Positions 34,301 to 43,470 of a stretch of 50,145 nucleotides of DNA are shown piece after piece. This DNA comes from an uncultured beta proteobacterium (lineage in GTDB: Bacteria > Pseudomonadota > Gammaproteobacteria > Burkholderiales > Burkholderiaceae_C): NCBI GenBank assembly GCA_903909815.1, contig CAIVXG010000196.1:1-50145 (forward strand), written 5' to 3'. The notes beneath the pieces were generated by a model. The model searched no databases, was not told the origin of the DNA, and was given only the letters and a program-made list of their open reading frames with translations. Within the stretch, counting starts at the first letter, position 1. The number at the start of each line of letters is the position of its first letter. Made by a program: the position numbers and the translations under genes.

Positions 34301-37050
34301 ATGCGCAAAGAGCCGATAATCTTGACCTCTTCTTCAGGCTCGCTCTCGGGTTCAGGCTCGCTCTCGGGTTCGGGTTCGGGTTCGGGTTCGGGCGCAGCGG
34401 CAGCGGCTTCGCCCTGCGCCAAGGCCTGCGCTGCTGGCGCCGGATACTCCAGATTATTGAAGTCGAAATCGAGTCCTGCAACCTCGTGCTCCGGCTCTCG
34501 TGGCTCAGGCAGCGGCGCCAGCACCGATGGCCCGGAATTTTCGGTGGCGATGGCCAGATCGTCAAAATCAATATCGACCGACTCCAGCTCGTCCGCGGTC
34601 GGATCAGGCACAGAAGCCGGTGACGCCAACGGCAGCGGTGCGCTGGTCAACTCCGTGCGCTGCGTCACGACGGCTTCGTACGTGGCATGCTGGGGGCTCA
34701 ACGGCAGCGGCGCCTGTGCGCTCGCGACCGGTGCCGGGCCCAACGCTTTGGACGGCTGCGGCACCTGCGGCTCGCGCTGATGGTCTTCGCGCAATGCATC
34801 GGCGGCGCTGCGGAAAGCGTCTGCGTGCCCGAATGCATCCGATCCTGCGGAGAGGGCATTCACCCAAGCTTGGAGTCCGAGCAGGCCCTCCTCAGACACG
34901 GCTCGAAGCGCATCGGTTGCGGGTTGCTGCACTGCAATCCAACTGTTGAGCAACTGCTCCATCGACCAAGCCGCCTCGCCGTACTCGGTCAAGCCCACCA
35001 TGCGGGCACTGCCTTTGAGCGTGTGAAAAGCACGACGCAGGGCCGCCTGCAATCCGATATTTTCGGGCTCAATGGCCAACTGCTTCAGCGTCTCCAAGCC
35101 GCCTATCAGCACTTCACGCGCCTCTTCGATGAAGATTTCACGCAACTCGGCATCGTCAACCGCCGCGGTGCTGGCCTCCTCAGGCAGCGCGGCGCTGGGC
35201 ACATCCGGAAAGCGCAGCTCCAGCCTCGGTTCTGGCTCTGGCGTAATCAACGCCGAAGCCATTGTGCCGCCCTCCGGTGCACGGCCCATGACGGATCTGA
35301 ACTCTCCCGCTCCCTGATCGAATATGAACAGTTTCCTGGCCAGCGTCGGCTGATAGTTCAACATGTCCACCATGAAACCCAACGCACCCAGGCTGTTGCC
35401 AAGGCGCTCAAAAGTTCCTGCCGCCCTGGCGCGCTCCACGTCGATCTCATCCATCAAGATTTGCTCGACGCTGCCGCGCATGTGCACCACCGCCTGTGAC
35501 GCCTGTTCCAAGCCCAGCAGCGAAAGCACCCCGCGCATCTGCCCCAACTGGCCGGGCACCTGCTGCAGGCTTGACTTGTCCTGTGGCTTGCGGAAAAACT
35601 GATCCATCGCCTTTTCCAACGTGCCCATGGTGACACCGAGTTCACCCACCACGCTGCCCATGGTCTGACGCTCGCTTACCCGTCGGTACAGGTCCTCCAT
35701 CCAAGGCTCCAGCGCTTCCGGCTCGGCGCCTTGGCTGGCGTGATCCAAGCGCGCGGCCAAGCGTTCGGAGCGTGCCGCCAAATGGGTATCCTCAGGATCG
35801 ATCTCGTCGTACGCGGCCTCCAGATAGAGCACCGACGTGGCCACTTCCATCGCCACCTGAGGCGTTGGAGGCTGCCCCGATTGCACCGTGGCCTGCATCA
35901 CCCGGGTGAGCGCTTGCGCCAGGGCGTGACTGGCCGGATCGAGCTTCACCAGGGATTCACCGATGAGGCTGAACTGATCCGCCGCGGCCTTGAGTTTTTG
36001 CGTATCGCCACCCGACAGAGCGGCCCACATTTCTTTGGCTACGCTGATTCGCTTGCGCGCCTGTACCAGCACCGCCGGATCAAATCGACCAAACAGCCGA
36101 AGCTCATAGTCGGCCGATTTGTAGGCTTGCAAACCATAGGCCTGCAGCACCGCCGCCAGCACCGGCGCCGACCCTTTGAGCTGTGCTGCCGACTGCGCAC
36201 AGAAAAAGAGCAAATCGTGGGCCAAGCGATCGAGTTGCGTCAGATCTGCGCGCGCCAAAGCGATGTACTGGGTCAATACGGCCGAGGAACTGCGTTTGAC
36301 GTAGGCATCGATGGCACACCCGCGTGCCGCCAAGGCCTCGAAATAGGCTGCACATAGGGTCCAGAATATGCGCGGCTGGCGCGCACCTTGCGCCGCCGCC
36401 AAGCCCAAACACAGCGGCTGCAACTTCTTCGCCGCCCGCACATCGCCGGTTTTGATCAGCTTCAATATCGCCTGATCAAAACTCTGGCGCGTGGTTTGAT
36501 CGTAGACCAAGGGCTCGGCGCTGTTATCCAGTTCAATATCCACCCAGCGCCATCCCACCTGCCATAGATCTGCCGGGTGAATACGGCTTGCCCCCACCAT
36601 CACCTGCAACTCCCGATACTGGGGAAACAGCGCCACCGACGAGGCCGGTTTTGAGCGCATCACGGCATCCAGGTACTCGGTCAGCGCGAAACTGGCGCGC
36701 TCAACCTTGGCGGCCTGCTCTTTCGTGCACAACTCGGGGCGTTGCACAAACTTCTGCGCCGCTGCCTCCATGGCACGAAGCACGGTAGCGGGCGCGCTCA
36801 GACCCACCATCTCCAGCGCGCCCTCTGCCTGGTGCAACTGCTGGCGGGCAATACGCAGATGGCTGGTATCCAGGGCGGCGAGGTCTGAACCCAGCGCCAG
36901 ATCGGCATCACGGACAAAACGCCGCAAGGCCTTGATGGCGCCATCCAGGGACTTGCGCAACTCGTCCAAGACCCAAGCCAAAGGGCCCAAGTCTTTGACG
37001 CTGATATCCGCGCTCGGATCCAGATCGACGGAGGTTTCGTGAGCTTGCAT
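31357..37050 (-). CDS. chpA: ChpA/PilL-type hybrid chemotaxis histidine kinase
   Basis: An 1897-residue hybrid kinase. The N-terminal half is a helical PilL-type region; three Hpt-like phosphotransfer sites follow at His676 (HTLKGSARM), His960 (AHSLAGSSATVG, divergent) and His1169 (HTLKGSSRL). Next come a CheA-type ATPase (HLLRNCVGHGIE, DDGAGLDLKAI, GRGIGMDVVRTEV), a CheW domain, and a C-terminal receiver with phospho-Asp1821. In Pseudomonas ChpA phosphorylates PilG and PilH to steer type IV pilus twitching and cAMP levels. An acidic Glu-Pro/Ser repeat linker is encoded at 34333-34392. Fewer Hpt sites than the eight-site P. aeruginosa protein. No pilK or chpB follows. Confidence 0.95.
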   Translation of the reverse strand: MQAHETSVDLDPSADISVKDLGPLAWVLDELRKSLDGAIKALRRFVRDADLALGSDLAALDTSHLRIARQQLHQAEGALEMVGLSAPATVLRAMEAAAQKFVQRPELCTKEQAAKVERASFALTEYLDAVMRSKPASSVALFPQYRELQVMVGASRIHPADLWQVGWRWVDIELDNSAEPLVYDQTTRQSFDQAILKLIKTGDVRAAKKLQPLCLGLAAAQGARQPRIFWTLCAAYFEALAARGCAIDAYVKRSSSAVLTQYIALARADLTQLDRLAHDLLFFCAQSAAQLKGSAPVLAAVLQAYGLQAYKSADYELRLFGRFDPAVLVQARKRISVAKEMWAALSGGDTQKLKAAADQFSLIGESLVKLDPASHALAQALTRVMQATVQSGQPPTPQVAMEVATSVLYLEAAYDEIDPEDTHLAARSERLAARLDHASQGAEPEALEPWMEDLYRRVSERQTMGSVVGELGVTMGTLEKAMDQFFRKPQDKSSLQQVPGQLGQMRGVLSLLGLEQASQAVVHMRGSVEQILMDEIDVERARAAGTFERLGNSLGALGFMVDMLNYQPTLARKLFIFDQGAGEFRSVMGRAPEGGTMASALITPEPEPRLELRFPDVPSAALPEEASTAAVDDAELREIFIEEAREVLIGGLETLKQLAIEPENIGLQAALRRAFHTLKGSARMVGLTEYGEAAWSMEQLLNSWIAVQQPATDALRAVSEEGLLGLQAWVNALSAGSDAFGHADAFRSAADALREDHQREPQVPQPSKALGPAPVASAQAPLPLSPQHATYEAVVTQRTELTSAPLPLASPASVPDPTADELESVDIDFDDLAIATENSGPSVLAPLPEPREPEHEVAGLDFDFNNLEYPAPAAQALAQGEAAAAAPEPEPEPEPESEPEPESEPEEEVKIIGSLRIGIPLYNVYLNEADEWSRRLATELAEWVLELHQPLDDSTVALAHSLAGSSATVGFMQLSALARELEQALEHGQLMGARAHQEGHAQTFVAAAQDVRRLLHQFAAGFVKDADPRLMHALKDIVNTEIRDSAEAGDSSQLSQLDLDEAPAKLELAAPRVQPQVELEAEAESSAAEVSEFSSFESVASSALLTPIAPAFDAHAQEIDVQDAIDEDLFPIFEEEALGLLPGLAGALRQWTARPANTSARAEVLRALHTLKGSSRLAGAMRLGEMAHRIESSVESLGAEDLESRQIEPLLGRFDELQAHFEDLRRVDATIVNVTPAAVAAAAVADAIVPAVAPVRRPIPVATSLAAPQARANQQSIRVRPQLLDRLINQAGEVVMTRSRLEAGLSQLGGSLGDLTGNLDRLRQQLRDIEFQAETQMQSRLAQSKDLAQGFDPLEFDRFTRVQELTRMMAESVNDVATVQRSLQRAVDATEDNLVAQARQTRELQRDLLRTRMVEFESIAERLYGVVRQASKDVGKQVRLDIVGGSIEIDRSVLDRMTPAFEHLLRNCVGHGIEDPKTRLTGGKDAAGTITIRLTQERNDVAVEFVDDGAGLDLKAIRDKALAMGLIEQGQALSDEQLANLIFTPGMSTASVVTELAGRGIGMDVVRTEVSALGGRIETRSEAGKGTRFQLILPLTTAVTQVLILRVGKLTVGVPANLVEMVRRAKPQQLSQAYSSGVFNDDASEIPFFWGGALLQTTARSQEVDVKTPSVVIFRSAGQRVALHVDEVLGHQEVVVKNLGVQLARLPGLAAMTVLASGAVVLIYNPVALATVYGRDARAMAQHEAQQSPPGGMDGSPTQATAEALARQRTPLVLVVDDSITVRRVTQRLLQREGYRVALAIDGLQALERLQEELPAVVLADIEMPRMDGFDLARNIRGDARMRDLPIVMITSRIADKHRQHALDLGVNHYLGKPYPEDELLNLVRHYCSVDAELQPV
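34333..34392. repeat. In-frame microsatellite encoding a Glu-Pro/Glu-Ser linker in chpA
   Basis: Two exact 18-bp copies (34333-34350, 34351-34368) are followed by four copies of the 6-bp unit TTCGGG (34369-34392). On the coding strand this gives alternating Glu-Pro and Glu-Ser. All units are multiples of three, so copy changes would alter linker length without a frameshift. Confidence 0.9.
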
Positions 37051-37093
37051 AGGATGATCGGTTCGGCGCGATGGACTGCGTTAGCTTAGCGGC

Positions 37094-39400
37094 TCACGCG
37101 ATCTTGAAGCGTGACACCGATTGCCGCAATTCCTCCGCCATGCGCGACAACTCACGCACCTGCTGGGCGGTGGACCGGGTGCCCTCGCCGGTCTGCTCTG
37201 TCACCGCAAAAATGTGCTGAATGTTGTCCGCGACCACATTCGCCAGTTCCGCTTCTCTTGACGCGGAACTGGAGATCTGCTCGATCAGGTCCGACAAACG
37301 CCTTGAAACACGGTCAATTTCCGACAAGGCAGCGCCTGCGTTGTCGGACAGTTTGGCCCCTGCCACCACACCCTGCGTCGATCGCTCCATGGCGCCGACG
37401 GCATCCTGCGTATCGGTTTGAATCGCCTTCACCAAGGCGGAAATCTGTCGCGTCGCGTCTGCGGATCGCTCCGCCAGACGCTGCACTTCTTCAGCCACCA
37501 CCGAGAAGCCGCGACCCGCCTCGCCGGCCGAGGCGGCTTGAATCGCGGCGTTCAAGGCCAGCACGTTGGTTTGCTCCGTGATGTCGGAAATCAGCTCCGT
37601 GATTTCACCAATCTCCTGCGACGATTCGCCCAATCGTTTGATGCGCTTGGACGTTTCCTGAATTTGATCCCGGATCGCATTCATACCGCCGATCGCGTTT
37701 TGCACTGCCTGCAGGCCGGTGTCTGCCGCCACCAGCGACTGCCGCGCCACTGCAGCGGACTCCTGGGCCTGGGTCGACACCTCATTGATGCGGGATGCCA
37801 TATCCAGAACGGAACGGCCCGTTTCCCGAATTTCGCGCAATTGCTCGGCCGAGGCCGCCAGCAATTCGGTCGATGTGCTGTCCACCTGCGCCGTCGTTTG
37901 CGCAACGCGGGTCGCGGTGTTCTGCACGTTGCCAACCAGGGACCGGAGTTCCTCTACCGTGTAGTTGACCGAGTCGGCGATGGCGCCGGTGATGTCTTCG
38001 GTCACCGTGGCTTCCTGTGTCAGGTCACCTTCTGCGACCAGTTGCAACTCGTTCATCAACCGCAGAATCGCCGCCTGATTGGCATCATTGACGCGCTTGG
38101 TGTTGTCTTCTTGTTGCTCGGCCTTGAGTCGCTGCTGCTCCGCAACCGCCTGGCGCTTGCGGCTGTCCTGCAACTGCACGGCGGCGAGGCCGGCGGCACT
38201 CGCCAGGGCCAGCACGGCCGACAGAAGCAGCGCCAATATGGCTCCGATGCCTAGCCCCGTTTGCGACGACAGGCGAGCCTGAAGCGCCTGCAATTGCCCG
38301 CGCAATGCCTCACTGTCAGTGATGATCGCCGTTTGCGCTTCGCGCGAGGACACCAAGCCCTGCAAATTGCCCAAAATGGCACCTGCCTGGACACGCGTTT
38401 GCTCATACAACTTGAGCAATGCATCAAGCCGCTCACGTGTTTGCGCGTCCCTGGAACTGTTCAAGCGCAGCTCAGGACTGCCATCCAGCAGACCCTGTGC
38501 GATTTCCTTGAACGAATTCAGATCCTTGCCCAGCAAAAATACCGCCTCTGGACTCACGCCTTCCATGGTCAAGAATTCATTCGCCGACTTGCCGATGCGC
38601 TGCGTCAGCATCACCAATTGCCCGGCGGCAGAGATCTCCGACGCGGGTGCATTCTGTTGCAGCTTGAGCGACGATACGGTTTCAGCGATTTCCAGAAGAT
38701 CGGACGACTGGCGATTGATGCTGCGCAGCGCGGAACCCACCTGAGTCAGTATCTTTTGCTGCTGCATCACCACGCTGGCATTTTTTTCTGCACGGTCCAC
38801 CAAGGGTGTTATTTTTTCCAGATCGCCCTGCGCGTCGCCGCGCAGGGCGTCGAGTCGATCGTCGCCGGATTTCAATGCGCGCACCGTCTTGACCAGAGTT
38901 CCGGCACTTTCAGCCACGTCAGGAAAAGCCTGTGCACTTCCCACCAGAGCCTGGGATACCGATTTGGCCAGTCGTTGCGATTGCATCAGAGAGTCGCCCG
39001 TTGCCGCCATTTGCTGCGCCACCTCATCGGTCTGATAACGCGCCACCAACACGATCACCAGCAACAGCAGCAACGACAACGACAGACCTGCACCCAAAAT
39101 TCTTTGATGCTGGCCCAGCGCGCGCGCGCCCAGAACGGGCAGCGTCACCAAACCGTCATCAACGACGGCCGGCGCATTGCTTGACGCCGCACCTGCTACA
39201 AAGTCAGATTCGACTCTCGGGGAAACATCGACTTCGGCTTCATGCGTCCCAGCCTCAAGCGCAGCGCCATCGTCCACGCCTTGCACCGAATCTCCAAAAT
39301 CTTGCCCTAAAGATTCGCCCCCCACATCGGGCTCGGGCGGGATGGCATGCGCATCCGCATTTTTTTGAAACAATTTCTTGAATTGATCAACAACAGACAT
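37094..39400 (-). CDS. pilJ: PilJ-type methyl-accepting chemotaxis protein
   Basis: A 768-residue sensor. A long acidic cytosolic N-terminus (about 95 residues) precedes TM1 (101-120); a periplasmic region with PilJ-type helical repeats follows; TM2 is near 380-408. The cytosolic part has a HAMP-like region and a long MCP signalling coiled coil with the conserved hairpin tip [12 protein letters not shown]. It senses a pilus-related signal and controls ChpA through PilI. The N-terminal tail is longer than in P. aeruginosa PilJ (about 680 residues overall). Confidence 0.94.
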   Translation of the reverse strand: MSVVDQFKKLFQKNADAHAIPPEPDVGGESLGQDFGDSVQGVDDGAALEAGTHEAEVDVSPRVESDFVAGAASSNAPAVVDDGLVTLPVLGARALGQHQRILGAGLSLSLLLLLVIVLVARYQTDEVAQQMAATGDSLMQSQRLAKSVSQALVGSAQAFPDVAESAGTLVKTVRALKSGDDRLDALRGDAQGDLEKITPLVDRAEKNASVVMQQQKILTQVGSALRSINRQSSDLLEIAETVSSLKLQQNAPASEISAAGQLVMLTQRIGKSANEFLTMEGVSPEAVFLLGKDLNSFKEIAQGLLDGSPELRLNSSRDAQTRERLDALLKLYEQTRVQAGAILGNLQGLVSSREAQTAIITDSEALRGQLQALQARLSSQTGLGIGAILALLLSAVLALASAAGLAAVQLQDSRKRQAVAEQQRLKAEQQEDNTKRVNDANQAAILRLMNELQLVAEGDLTQEATVTEDITGAIADSVNYTVEELRSLVGNVQNTATRVAQTTAQVDSTSTELLAASAEQLREIRETGRSVLDMASRINEVSTQAQESAAVARQSLVAADTGLQAVQNAIGGMNAIRDQIQETSKRIKRLGESSQEIGEITELISDITEQTNVLALNAAIQAASAGEAGRGFSVVAEEVQRLAERSADATRQISALVKAIQTDTQDAVGAMERSTQGVVAGAKLSDNAGAALSEIDRVSRRLSDLIEQISSSASREAELANVVADNIQHIFAVTEQTGEGTRSTAQQVRELSRMAEELRQSVSRFKIA

Positions 39401-39421
39401 GGTTCAGCCTTCTATAAATGC

Positions 39422-39961
39422 TCAAGCACTGATGCTCAAGAAACTGGGTTGTTGGGACAGTGATTCAAGGTTGATTTCCTGCCAGTGCTCGCCGTTGGCG
39501 TCGGTGTAGACGTTGCCGAAATAGGCTGGGCCACCGGCCAGCGGAAGCGCAGCCGATGCAAACGAATCGACGCTGCGCAGCCCTTCCAGTCGATCTGCAA
39601 GCAGTGCGCAATTCACCTCCAAAGCGGCGTTCAAGGCGATCAAGTAACTGTCCGCTTGAGTCTGCTCAAGTGCCGGCACTGACTCTGCAGCCAGTGATGC
39701 CGCGATATAGCGTGCCAGGTCGACGACCCCGAACAGTCCACCGCGAAGGTTGGAAACGCCCAGAAACCAGGCCTGTGTGTAGGGCACACCCTGGGCGCCT
39801 TCCCAGGAAAATATTTCTCCCGACTGATGTAGCGGCAGCAGATATTTTCGCCCCCCGGTCTCGATCGCAAGCCAGGACAGGCGCACGCCCTCGGTCCGTG
39901 CGGCCTGCAATCTGCTGGCCAGCCGACTCTGCAGTTCCCGAAGTGCCTCGCGGTTTGCCAT
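39422..39961 (-). CDS. pilI: PilI, CheW-like adaptor
   Basis: A 179-residue CheW-domain protein with the ligand-groove order WLAIETGGRKYLLPL, SGEIFSW, WFLGVSNLRGGLFGVVDLARYI, as in PilI. It links PilJ receptors to ChpA. It lies five bases after pilH and 21 before pilJ, so it belongs to one operon. Confidence 0.93.
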   Translation of the reverse strand: MANREALRELQSRLASRLQAARTEGVRLSWLAIETGGRKYLLPLHQSGEIFSWEGAQGVPYTQAWFLGVSNLRGGLFGVVDLARYIAASLAAESVPALEQTQADSYLIALNAALEVNCALLADRLEGLRSVDSFASAALPLAGGPAYFGNVYTDANGEHWQEINLESLSQQPSFLSISA

Positions 39962-39966
39962 GGGGG

Positions 39967-40341
39967 TTAGTTCGGCTCGTTCAATGCCTTGATCTTGGAA
40001 CGAAGCTCCAGTGGATCAACCGGCTTGGCGATGTAATCCCGAGCGCCCTGGCGCATCCCCCAGACGCGATCCGTCTCCTGATTTTTGCTGGTGCACATGA
40101 TGATGGGAATATCGGAATAAAGCGGGTTTCGCGTAATCGCACGGGTCAGCTGAAACCCATTTTGCCCGGGCATCACCACGTCCATCAAAATAAGATCAGG
40201 TTTGGCCTCTTCCAGCCGACGAAAGGCTTCTTCTGCGTTCTCGGCGGTTCTGACCGCCATGCCATTCTTTTTGAGCAGGCCCGTCAGGTACATCAACTCG
40301 GTCTTAGAGTCATCAACCACCAACACGTTCTGAATAGCCAT
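39967..40341 (-). CDS. pilH: PilH, single-domain response regulator
   Basis: A 124-residue receiver with the acidic pair in VVDDSKTE, phospho-Asp in LILMDVVMPGQNG, Thr in MCTSKNQ and Lys in IAKPVDPLEL. In the Pseudomonas system PilH, the second regulator in the operon, promotes pilus retraction or damps ChpA signalling. Its ATG shares one base with the pilG stop (TGATG), fixing the start at 40341. Confidence 0.94.
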   Translation of the reverse strand: MAIQNVLVVDDSKTELMYLTGLLKKNGMAVRTAENAEEAFRRLEEAKPDLILMDVVMPGQNGFQLTRAITRNPLYSDIPIIMCTSKNQETDRVWGMRQGARDYIAKPVDPLELRSKIKALNEPN

Positions 40342-40739
40342 CACGAAACTCCCTGTACGTTGGCACCAAATTGCCGAACCGTTTGCAGCAATTGGTCTTT
40401 GGTAAACGGTTTTGTCAGGTAATGCTGCGAGCCGACCATGCGACCACGCGCCTTGTCGAAGACACCGTCCTTGGACGACAGCATGATCACCGGAACGGAT
40501 GAATACTTGGGACTGCGTTTGATGATGGCGCAGGTCTGATAGCCATCCAGACGCGGCATCAGGATATCGCAAAAGATCAGGTCCGGTTGAAAATCATTGA
40601 CCTTGGCCAGTGCATCAAACCCATCTTCGGCCAGCAGCACCTCATGCCCGCCTTGCTTGAGAAATATTTCTGCACTGCGGCGGATCGTATTGCTGTCATC
40701 TACAACCAGGACTTTGATGCCTGATGGGCTTGTACTCAC
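40341..40739 (-). CDS. pilG: PilG, single-domain response regulator
   Basis: A 132-residue receiver: VVDDSNTIRRS, phospho-Asp in LIFCDILMPRLDGYQTC, MLSSKDGVFDKARGRMVGS, and LTKPFTKDQL. PilG is the pilus-extension output of the Pil-Chp pathway. It is 44 bases downstream of the rubredoxin gene and has no clear promoter of its own, so transcription likely starts upstream of rubredoxin. Confidence 0.94.
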   Translation of the reverse strand: MSTSPSGIKVLVVDDSNTIRRSAEIFLKQGGHEVLLAEDGFDALAKVNDFQPDLIFCDILMPRLDGYQTCAIIKRSPKYSSVPVIMLSSKDGVFDKARGRMVGSQHYLTKPFTKDQLLQTVRQFGANVQGVS

Positions 40740-40783
40740 GTCAAGATTCTCCTGCTTGATGGGACCGAGGTGACCGGGGTGAG

Positions 40784-40957
40784 CTAAATCTGAACCAGCT
40801 CAAAATCTTCCTTGCGTGCGCCACACTCTGGGCAAGTCCAATTCATGGGAACGTCGCTCCAGCGCGTCCCAGGGGCGATGCCGTGCTCGGGCGCACCCAA
40901 GGCTTCGTCATAAATCCACCCACAAATCAGGCACATCCAAGTGTTGTTAGCGATCAC
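40784..40957 (-). CDS. Rubredoxin
   Basis: A 57-residue protein with the two iron-binding pairs of rubredoxin: CLIC at Cys9-Cys12 and CPEC at Cys42-Cys45, with the conserved GWIYDEALGAPEHGIAPGT region between them. It carries one electron on a Fe(Cys)4 site. The start is GTG 40957 by length and by homology; no good ribosome site is seen, so leaderless translation is possible. It stands at the head of the pilGHIJ-chpA operon, divergent from thiD; I recall this placement in Burkholderiales but no functional link is established. Confidence 0.93.
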   Translation of the reverse strand: MIANNTWMCLICGWIYDEALGAPEHGIAPGTRWSDVPMNWTCPECGARKEDFELVQI

Positions 40958-41051
40958 AATATTAAAAGGGTGTCGAATAGAATGCAGCCATTGTATATAG
41001 GCGACAGGCGCTGACCGGACGCCTTCGCTGCACGATGCCGAAATCCGTCTT

Positions 41052-42005
41052 ATGACAAACCCCTACTCTCCCACTCAAGCGCCGGACCCCCTTGCACCCG
41101 AAACGGGCGAAGAAGGCAGCCTGCGACCTGCCTGCGTCATGACGTTCAATGCCAACGATCCTTGCGGCGCAGCGGGTCTGTGCGGCGACGCCCTGGCCAT
41201 CGCATCGGTGGGGGCGCACGCGCTACCCGTGGTGACGGGAAGCTACGCCCGCGACACCGGAGAAATCTTTGAACACTTCCCCTTGAGCGAGGAAGCCGTC
41301 ACGGCACAAGCGCGTGCCGTGCTGGAGGATTTATCGGTACAGGTGATCAAGGTGGGGTTTGTCGGCAGTCCCGAGAATCTGAGCGCAATCGCCGAGTTGG
41401 CGGCAGATTACGACCACGTGCCTGTGGTGTCGTACATGCCCAGCCTTGCTTGGTGGGACGAGAACCGCATCGACAGCTATCTGGACGCGTTTTCTGAGCT
41501 GCTGCTGCCACAGACCACGGTGCTGGTGGGACACTACAGCACCCTGTGGCGCTGGCTGCTGCCGGACTGGAGCGCCCAAACCAATCCGCAGCCGCGCGAC
41601 ATCGCCCGTGCCGCCGATGCCCTGGGCGTGCCCTATACCCTGGTCACCGGCATCCCGTTGCCCGATCAATGGCTGGACAATGTGCTGGCGTCTGCGAACG
41701 AAATTCTGGTGAGCGAAAAGTTCGAGCGCATCGATGCCGTTTTTGTCGGCGCCGGCGACACACTGTCTGCGGCATTGGCCGCCCTGCTCGCGAGCGGCTC
41801 TGACCTGGGCAGCGCCACCAGCGAAGCCCTGAGTTATCTGGACCGGTGCCTGCTGGGGGGATTTCGCCCCGGCATGGGCCATATGCTGCCTGACCGCCTG
41901 TTCTGGGCCCAACCAGAGTCCCTCACCCAGGACGACGCCGACACGGCGTGCGACGATTTCCCTCAAGCTTTAACCGAAGAACTCTCCCATGTCACCAAAC
42001 ACTGA
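41052..42005 (+). CDS. thiD: Hydroxymethylpyrimidine/phosphomethylpyrimidine kinase
   Basis: A 317-residue ribokinase-fold protein. The N-terminal substrate motif reads [14 protein letters not shown] (commonly GSDPSGGAGIQAD), and the catalytic GAGDT with its Asp is kept. ThiD phosphorylates HMP twice in thiamine synthesis. About 25 residues precede the domain, and the C-terminus (Asp/Glu-rich) is longer than usual. It overlaps hemL by 17 bases. The altered substrate motif is typical of Burkholderiales ThiD as I recall it. Confidence 0.88.
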   Translation: MTNPYSPTQAPDPLAPETGEEGSLRPACVMTFNANDPCGAAGLCGDALAIASVGAHALPVVTGSYARDTGEIFEHFPLSEEAVTAQARAVLEDLSVQVIKVGFVGSPENLSAIAELAADYDHVPVVSYMPSLAWWDENRIDSYLDAFSELLLPQTTVLVGHYSTLWRWLLPDWSAQTNPQPRDIARAADALGVPYTLVTGIPLPDQWLDNVLASANEILVSEKFERIDAVFVGAGDTLSAALAALLASGSDLGSATSEALSYLDRCLLGGFRPGMGHMLPDRLFWAQPESLTQDDADTACDDFPQALTEELSHVTKH

Positions 42006-43299
42006 TCTGAACCTCACCCTGTTCGAGCGCGCAAAGAAAGTCATCCCCGGCGGCGTCAACTCTCCGGTACGCGCGTTCAAAGCTGTGGGCGGTACGCCGC
42101 GCTTCGTGCAGCGCGCCCAGGGCGCGTACTTCTGGGACGCCAACGGCCAGCGCCACATCGATTACATCGGCTCCTGGGGTCCAATGATCCTGGGCCACGG
42201 TCACCCGGCCGTCGTGGAGGCCGTGCAAAAGGCCGTTCTCGAAGGGTTCTCGTACGGTGCCCCCACCGAACGCGAGGTGGAACTGGCCGAAGAAATCTTG
42301 CGCATCCTGCCGTCGATGGAAATGCTGCGTCTGGTGAGCTCGGGCACGGAGGCGACCATGACGGCGATTCGCCTGGCCCGAGGTGCCACGGGCCGCAGCA
42401 AGTTCATCAAATTCGAAGGCTGCTACCACGGCCACTCCGACGCGCTGCTGGTGAAAGCCGGCTCGGGCCTGGCCACCTTTGGCAACCCCACCAGCGCCGG
42501 TGTGCCACCCGAAGTGGTGCAGCACACGCTGGTGCTGGAGTACAACAACCTGGACCAGCTGGAGCAATGCTTTGCACAACACGGACGGGAATTGGCCTGT
42601 CTCATGATCGAACCGATCGCTGGCAACATGAACTTTGTGCGCGCCTCGATTCCCTTCATGCGTCGCTGTCGCGAGCTGTGCACGCAGTACGGTGCGCTGC
42701 TGATACTGGACGAAGTCATGACCGGATTCCGCGTGGCACTGGGTAGTGCGCAAAGCGTCTACGCCAAATCCATCCCTGGCTTTGCGCCCGACATCACGGT
42801 GCTGGGCAAGGTCATCGGCGGCGGCATGCCCATGGCCGCCTTCGGTGCCTCGCGTGCCATCATGGAGAATCTGGCACCTCTGGGCAGCGTGTATCAGGCC
42901 GGCACCCTGTCGGGCAATCCCGTGGCCACGGCCTGTGGCCTGGCCACGCTGCGGGAAATCAGCAAACCTGGTTTCTATGAAGCGCTGGGCCGCAAGACCC
43001 AGTCACTGGTGGCGGGTCTGTGCAGCGCGGCGAAGGCCGAAGGCGTGGACTTTTGCGGCGACAGCGAAGGCGGCATGTTCGGCTTTTTTCTGCTGGACCA
43101 ACTGCCGCAGAACTATAGCCAGGTGATGAAGACCAGTAGCCCGCGCTTCAATCAGCTGTTCCATGGCCTGCTGGACCGTGGCGTCTATCTGGCACCGGCC
43201 TTGTACGAAGCCGGTTTTGTGAGCGCTGCACACAGCGCCGACGACATCACAGAGACCGTGCGTGCGGCCCGGGACGTATTCAGGACGATGGCGAAGTAG
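41989..43299 (+). CDS. hemL: Glutamate-1-semialdehyde 2,1-aminomutase
   Basis: A 436-residue PLP enzyme with the PLP-lysine at Lys274 in [15 protein letters not shown], plus the aminotransferase class III run [11 protein letters not shown]. It makes 5-aminolevulinate from glutamate-1-semialdehyde for heme. Full length and intact. A tandem hairpin-repeat array starts nine bases after its stop. Confidence 0.97.
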   Translation: MSPNTDLNLTLFERAKKVIPGGVNSPVRAFKAVGGTPRFVQRAQGAYFWDANGQRHIDYIGSWGPMILGHGHPAVVEAVQKAVLEGFSYGAPTEREVELAEEILRILPSMEMLRLVSSGTEATMTAIRLARGATGRSKFIKFEGCYHGHSDALLVKAGSGLATFGNPTSAGVPPEVVQHTLVLEYNNLDQLEQCFAQHGRELACLMIEPIAGNMNFVRASIPFMRRCRELCTQYGALLILDEVMTGFRVALGSAQSVYAKSIPGFAPDITVLGKVIGGGMPMAAFGASRAIMENLAPLGSVYQAGTLSGNPVATACGLATLREISKPGFYEALGRKTQSLVAGLCSAAKAEGVDFCGDSEGGMFGFFLLDQLPQNYSQVMKTSSPRFNQLFHGLLDRGVYLAPALYEAGFVSAAHSADDITETVRAARDVFRTMAK

Positions 43300-43308
43300 G
43301 GGCGGCGC

Positions 43309-43470
43309 CCCGCAATCTCAATCAGTTGGGGACAGAGCAAAGTTATTGGTCTGTCCCGCAATCTCAATCAGTTGGGGACAGAGCAAAGTTATTGGTCTGT
43401 CCCGCAATCTCAATCAGTTGGGGACAGAGCAAAGTTCGCTTCGCGTAACTCTTGGTCTGTCCCGCAATCA
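43309..43470. repeat. 46-bp tandem hairpin repeat array after hemL
   Basis: Units start at 43309, 43355 and 43401 (period 46, third unit 60 bases by a 14-base insertion), then a partial unit from 43461 reaching the end of the ABC exporter gene. Each unit holds the stem GGGACAGA/TCTGTCCC (43329-43336 with 43350-43357 in unit 1) with a 13-base loop. The inserted bases in unit 3 themselves form a short hairpin. A related single copy is at 45332-45385. Confidence 0.9.

Noticed and set aside
40341-40572. In-frame extension of pilH upstream of 40341
   Set aside because: It lies within pilG in another frame; the receiver fold begins right after the ATG at 40341.
43309-43470. Tandem repeat array considered as a CRISPR array
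   Set aside because: Units are head-to-tail with no unique spacers, and no cas genes are near; each unit is a hairpin repeat.
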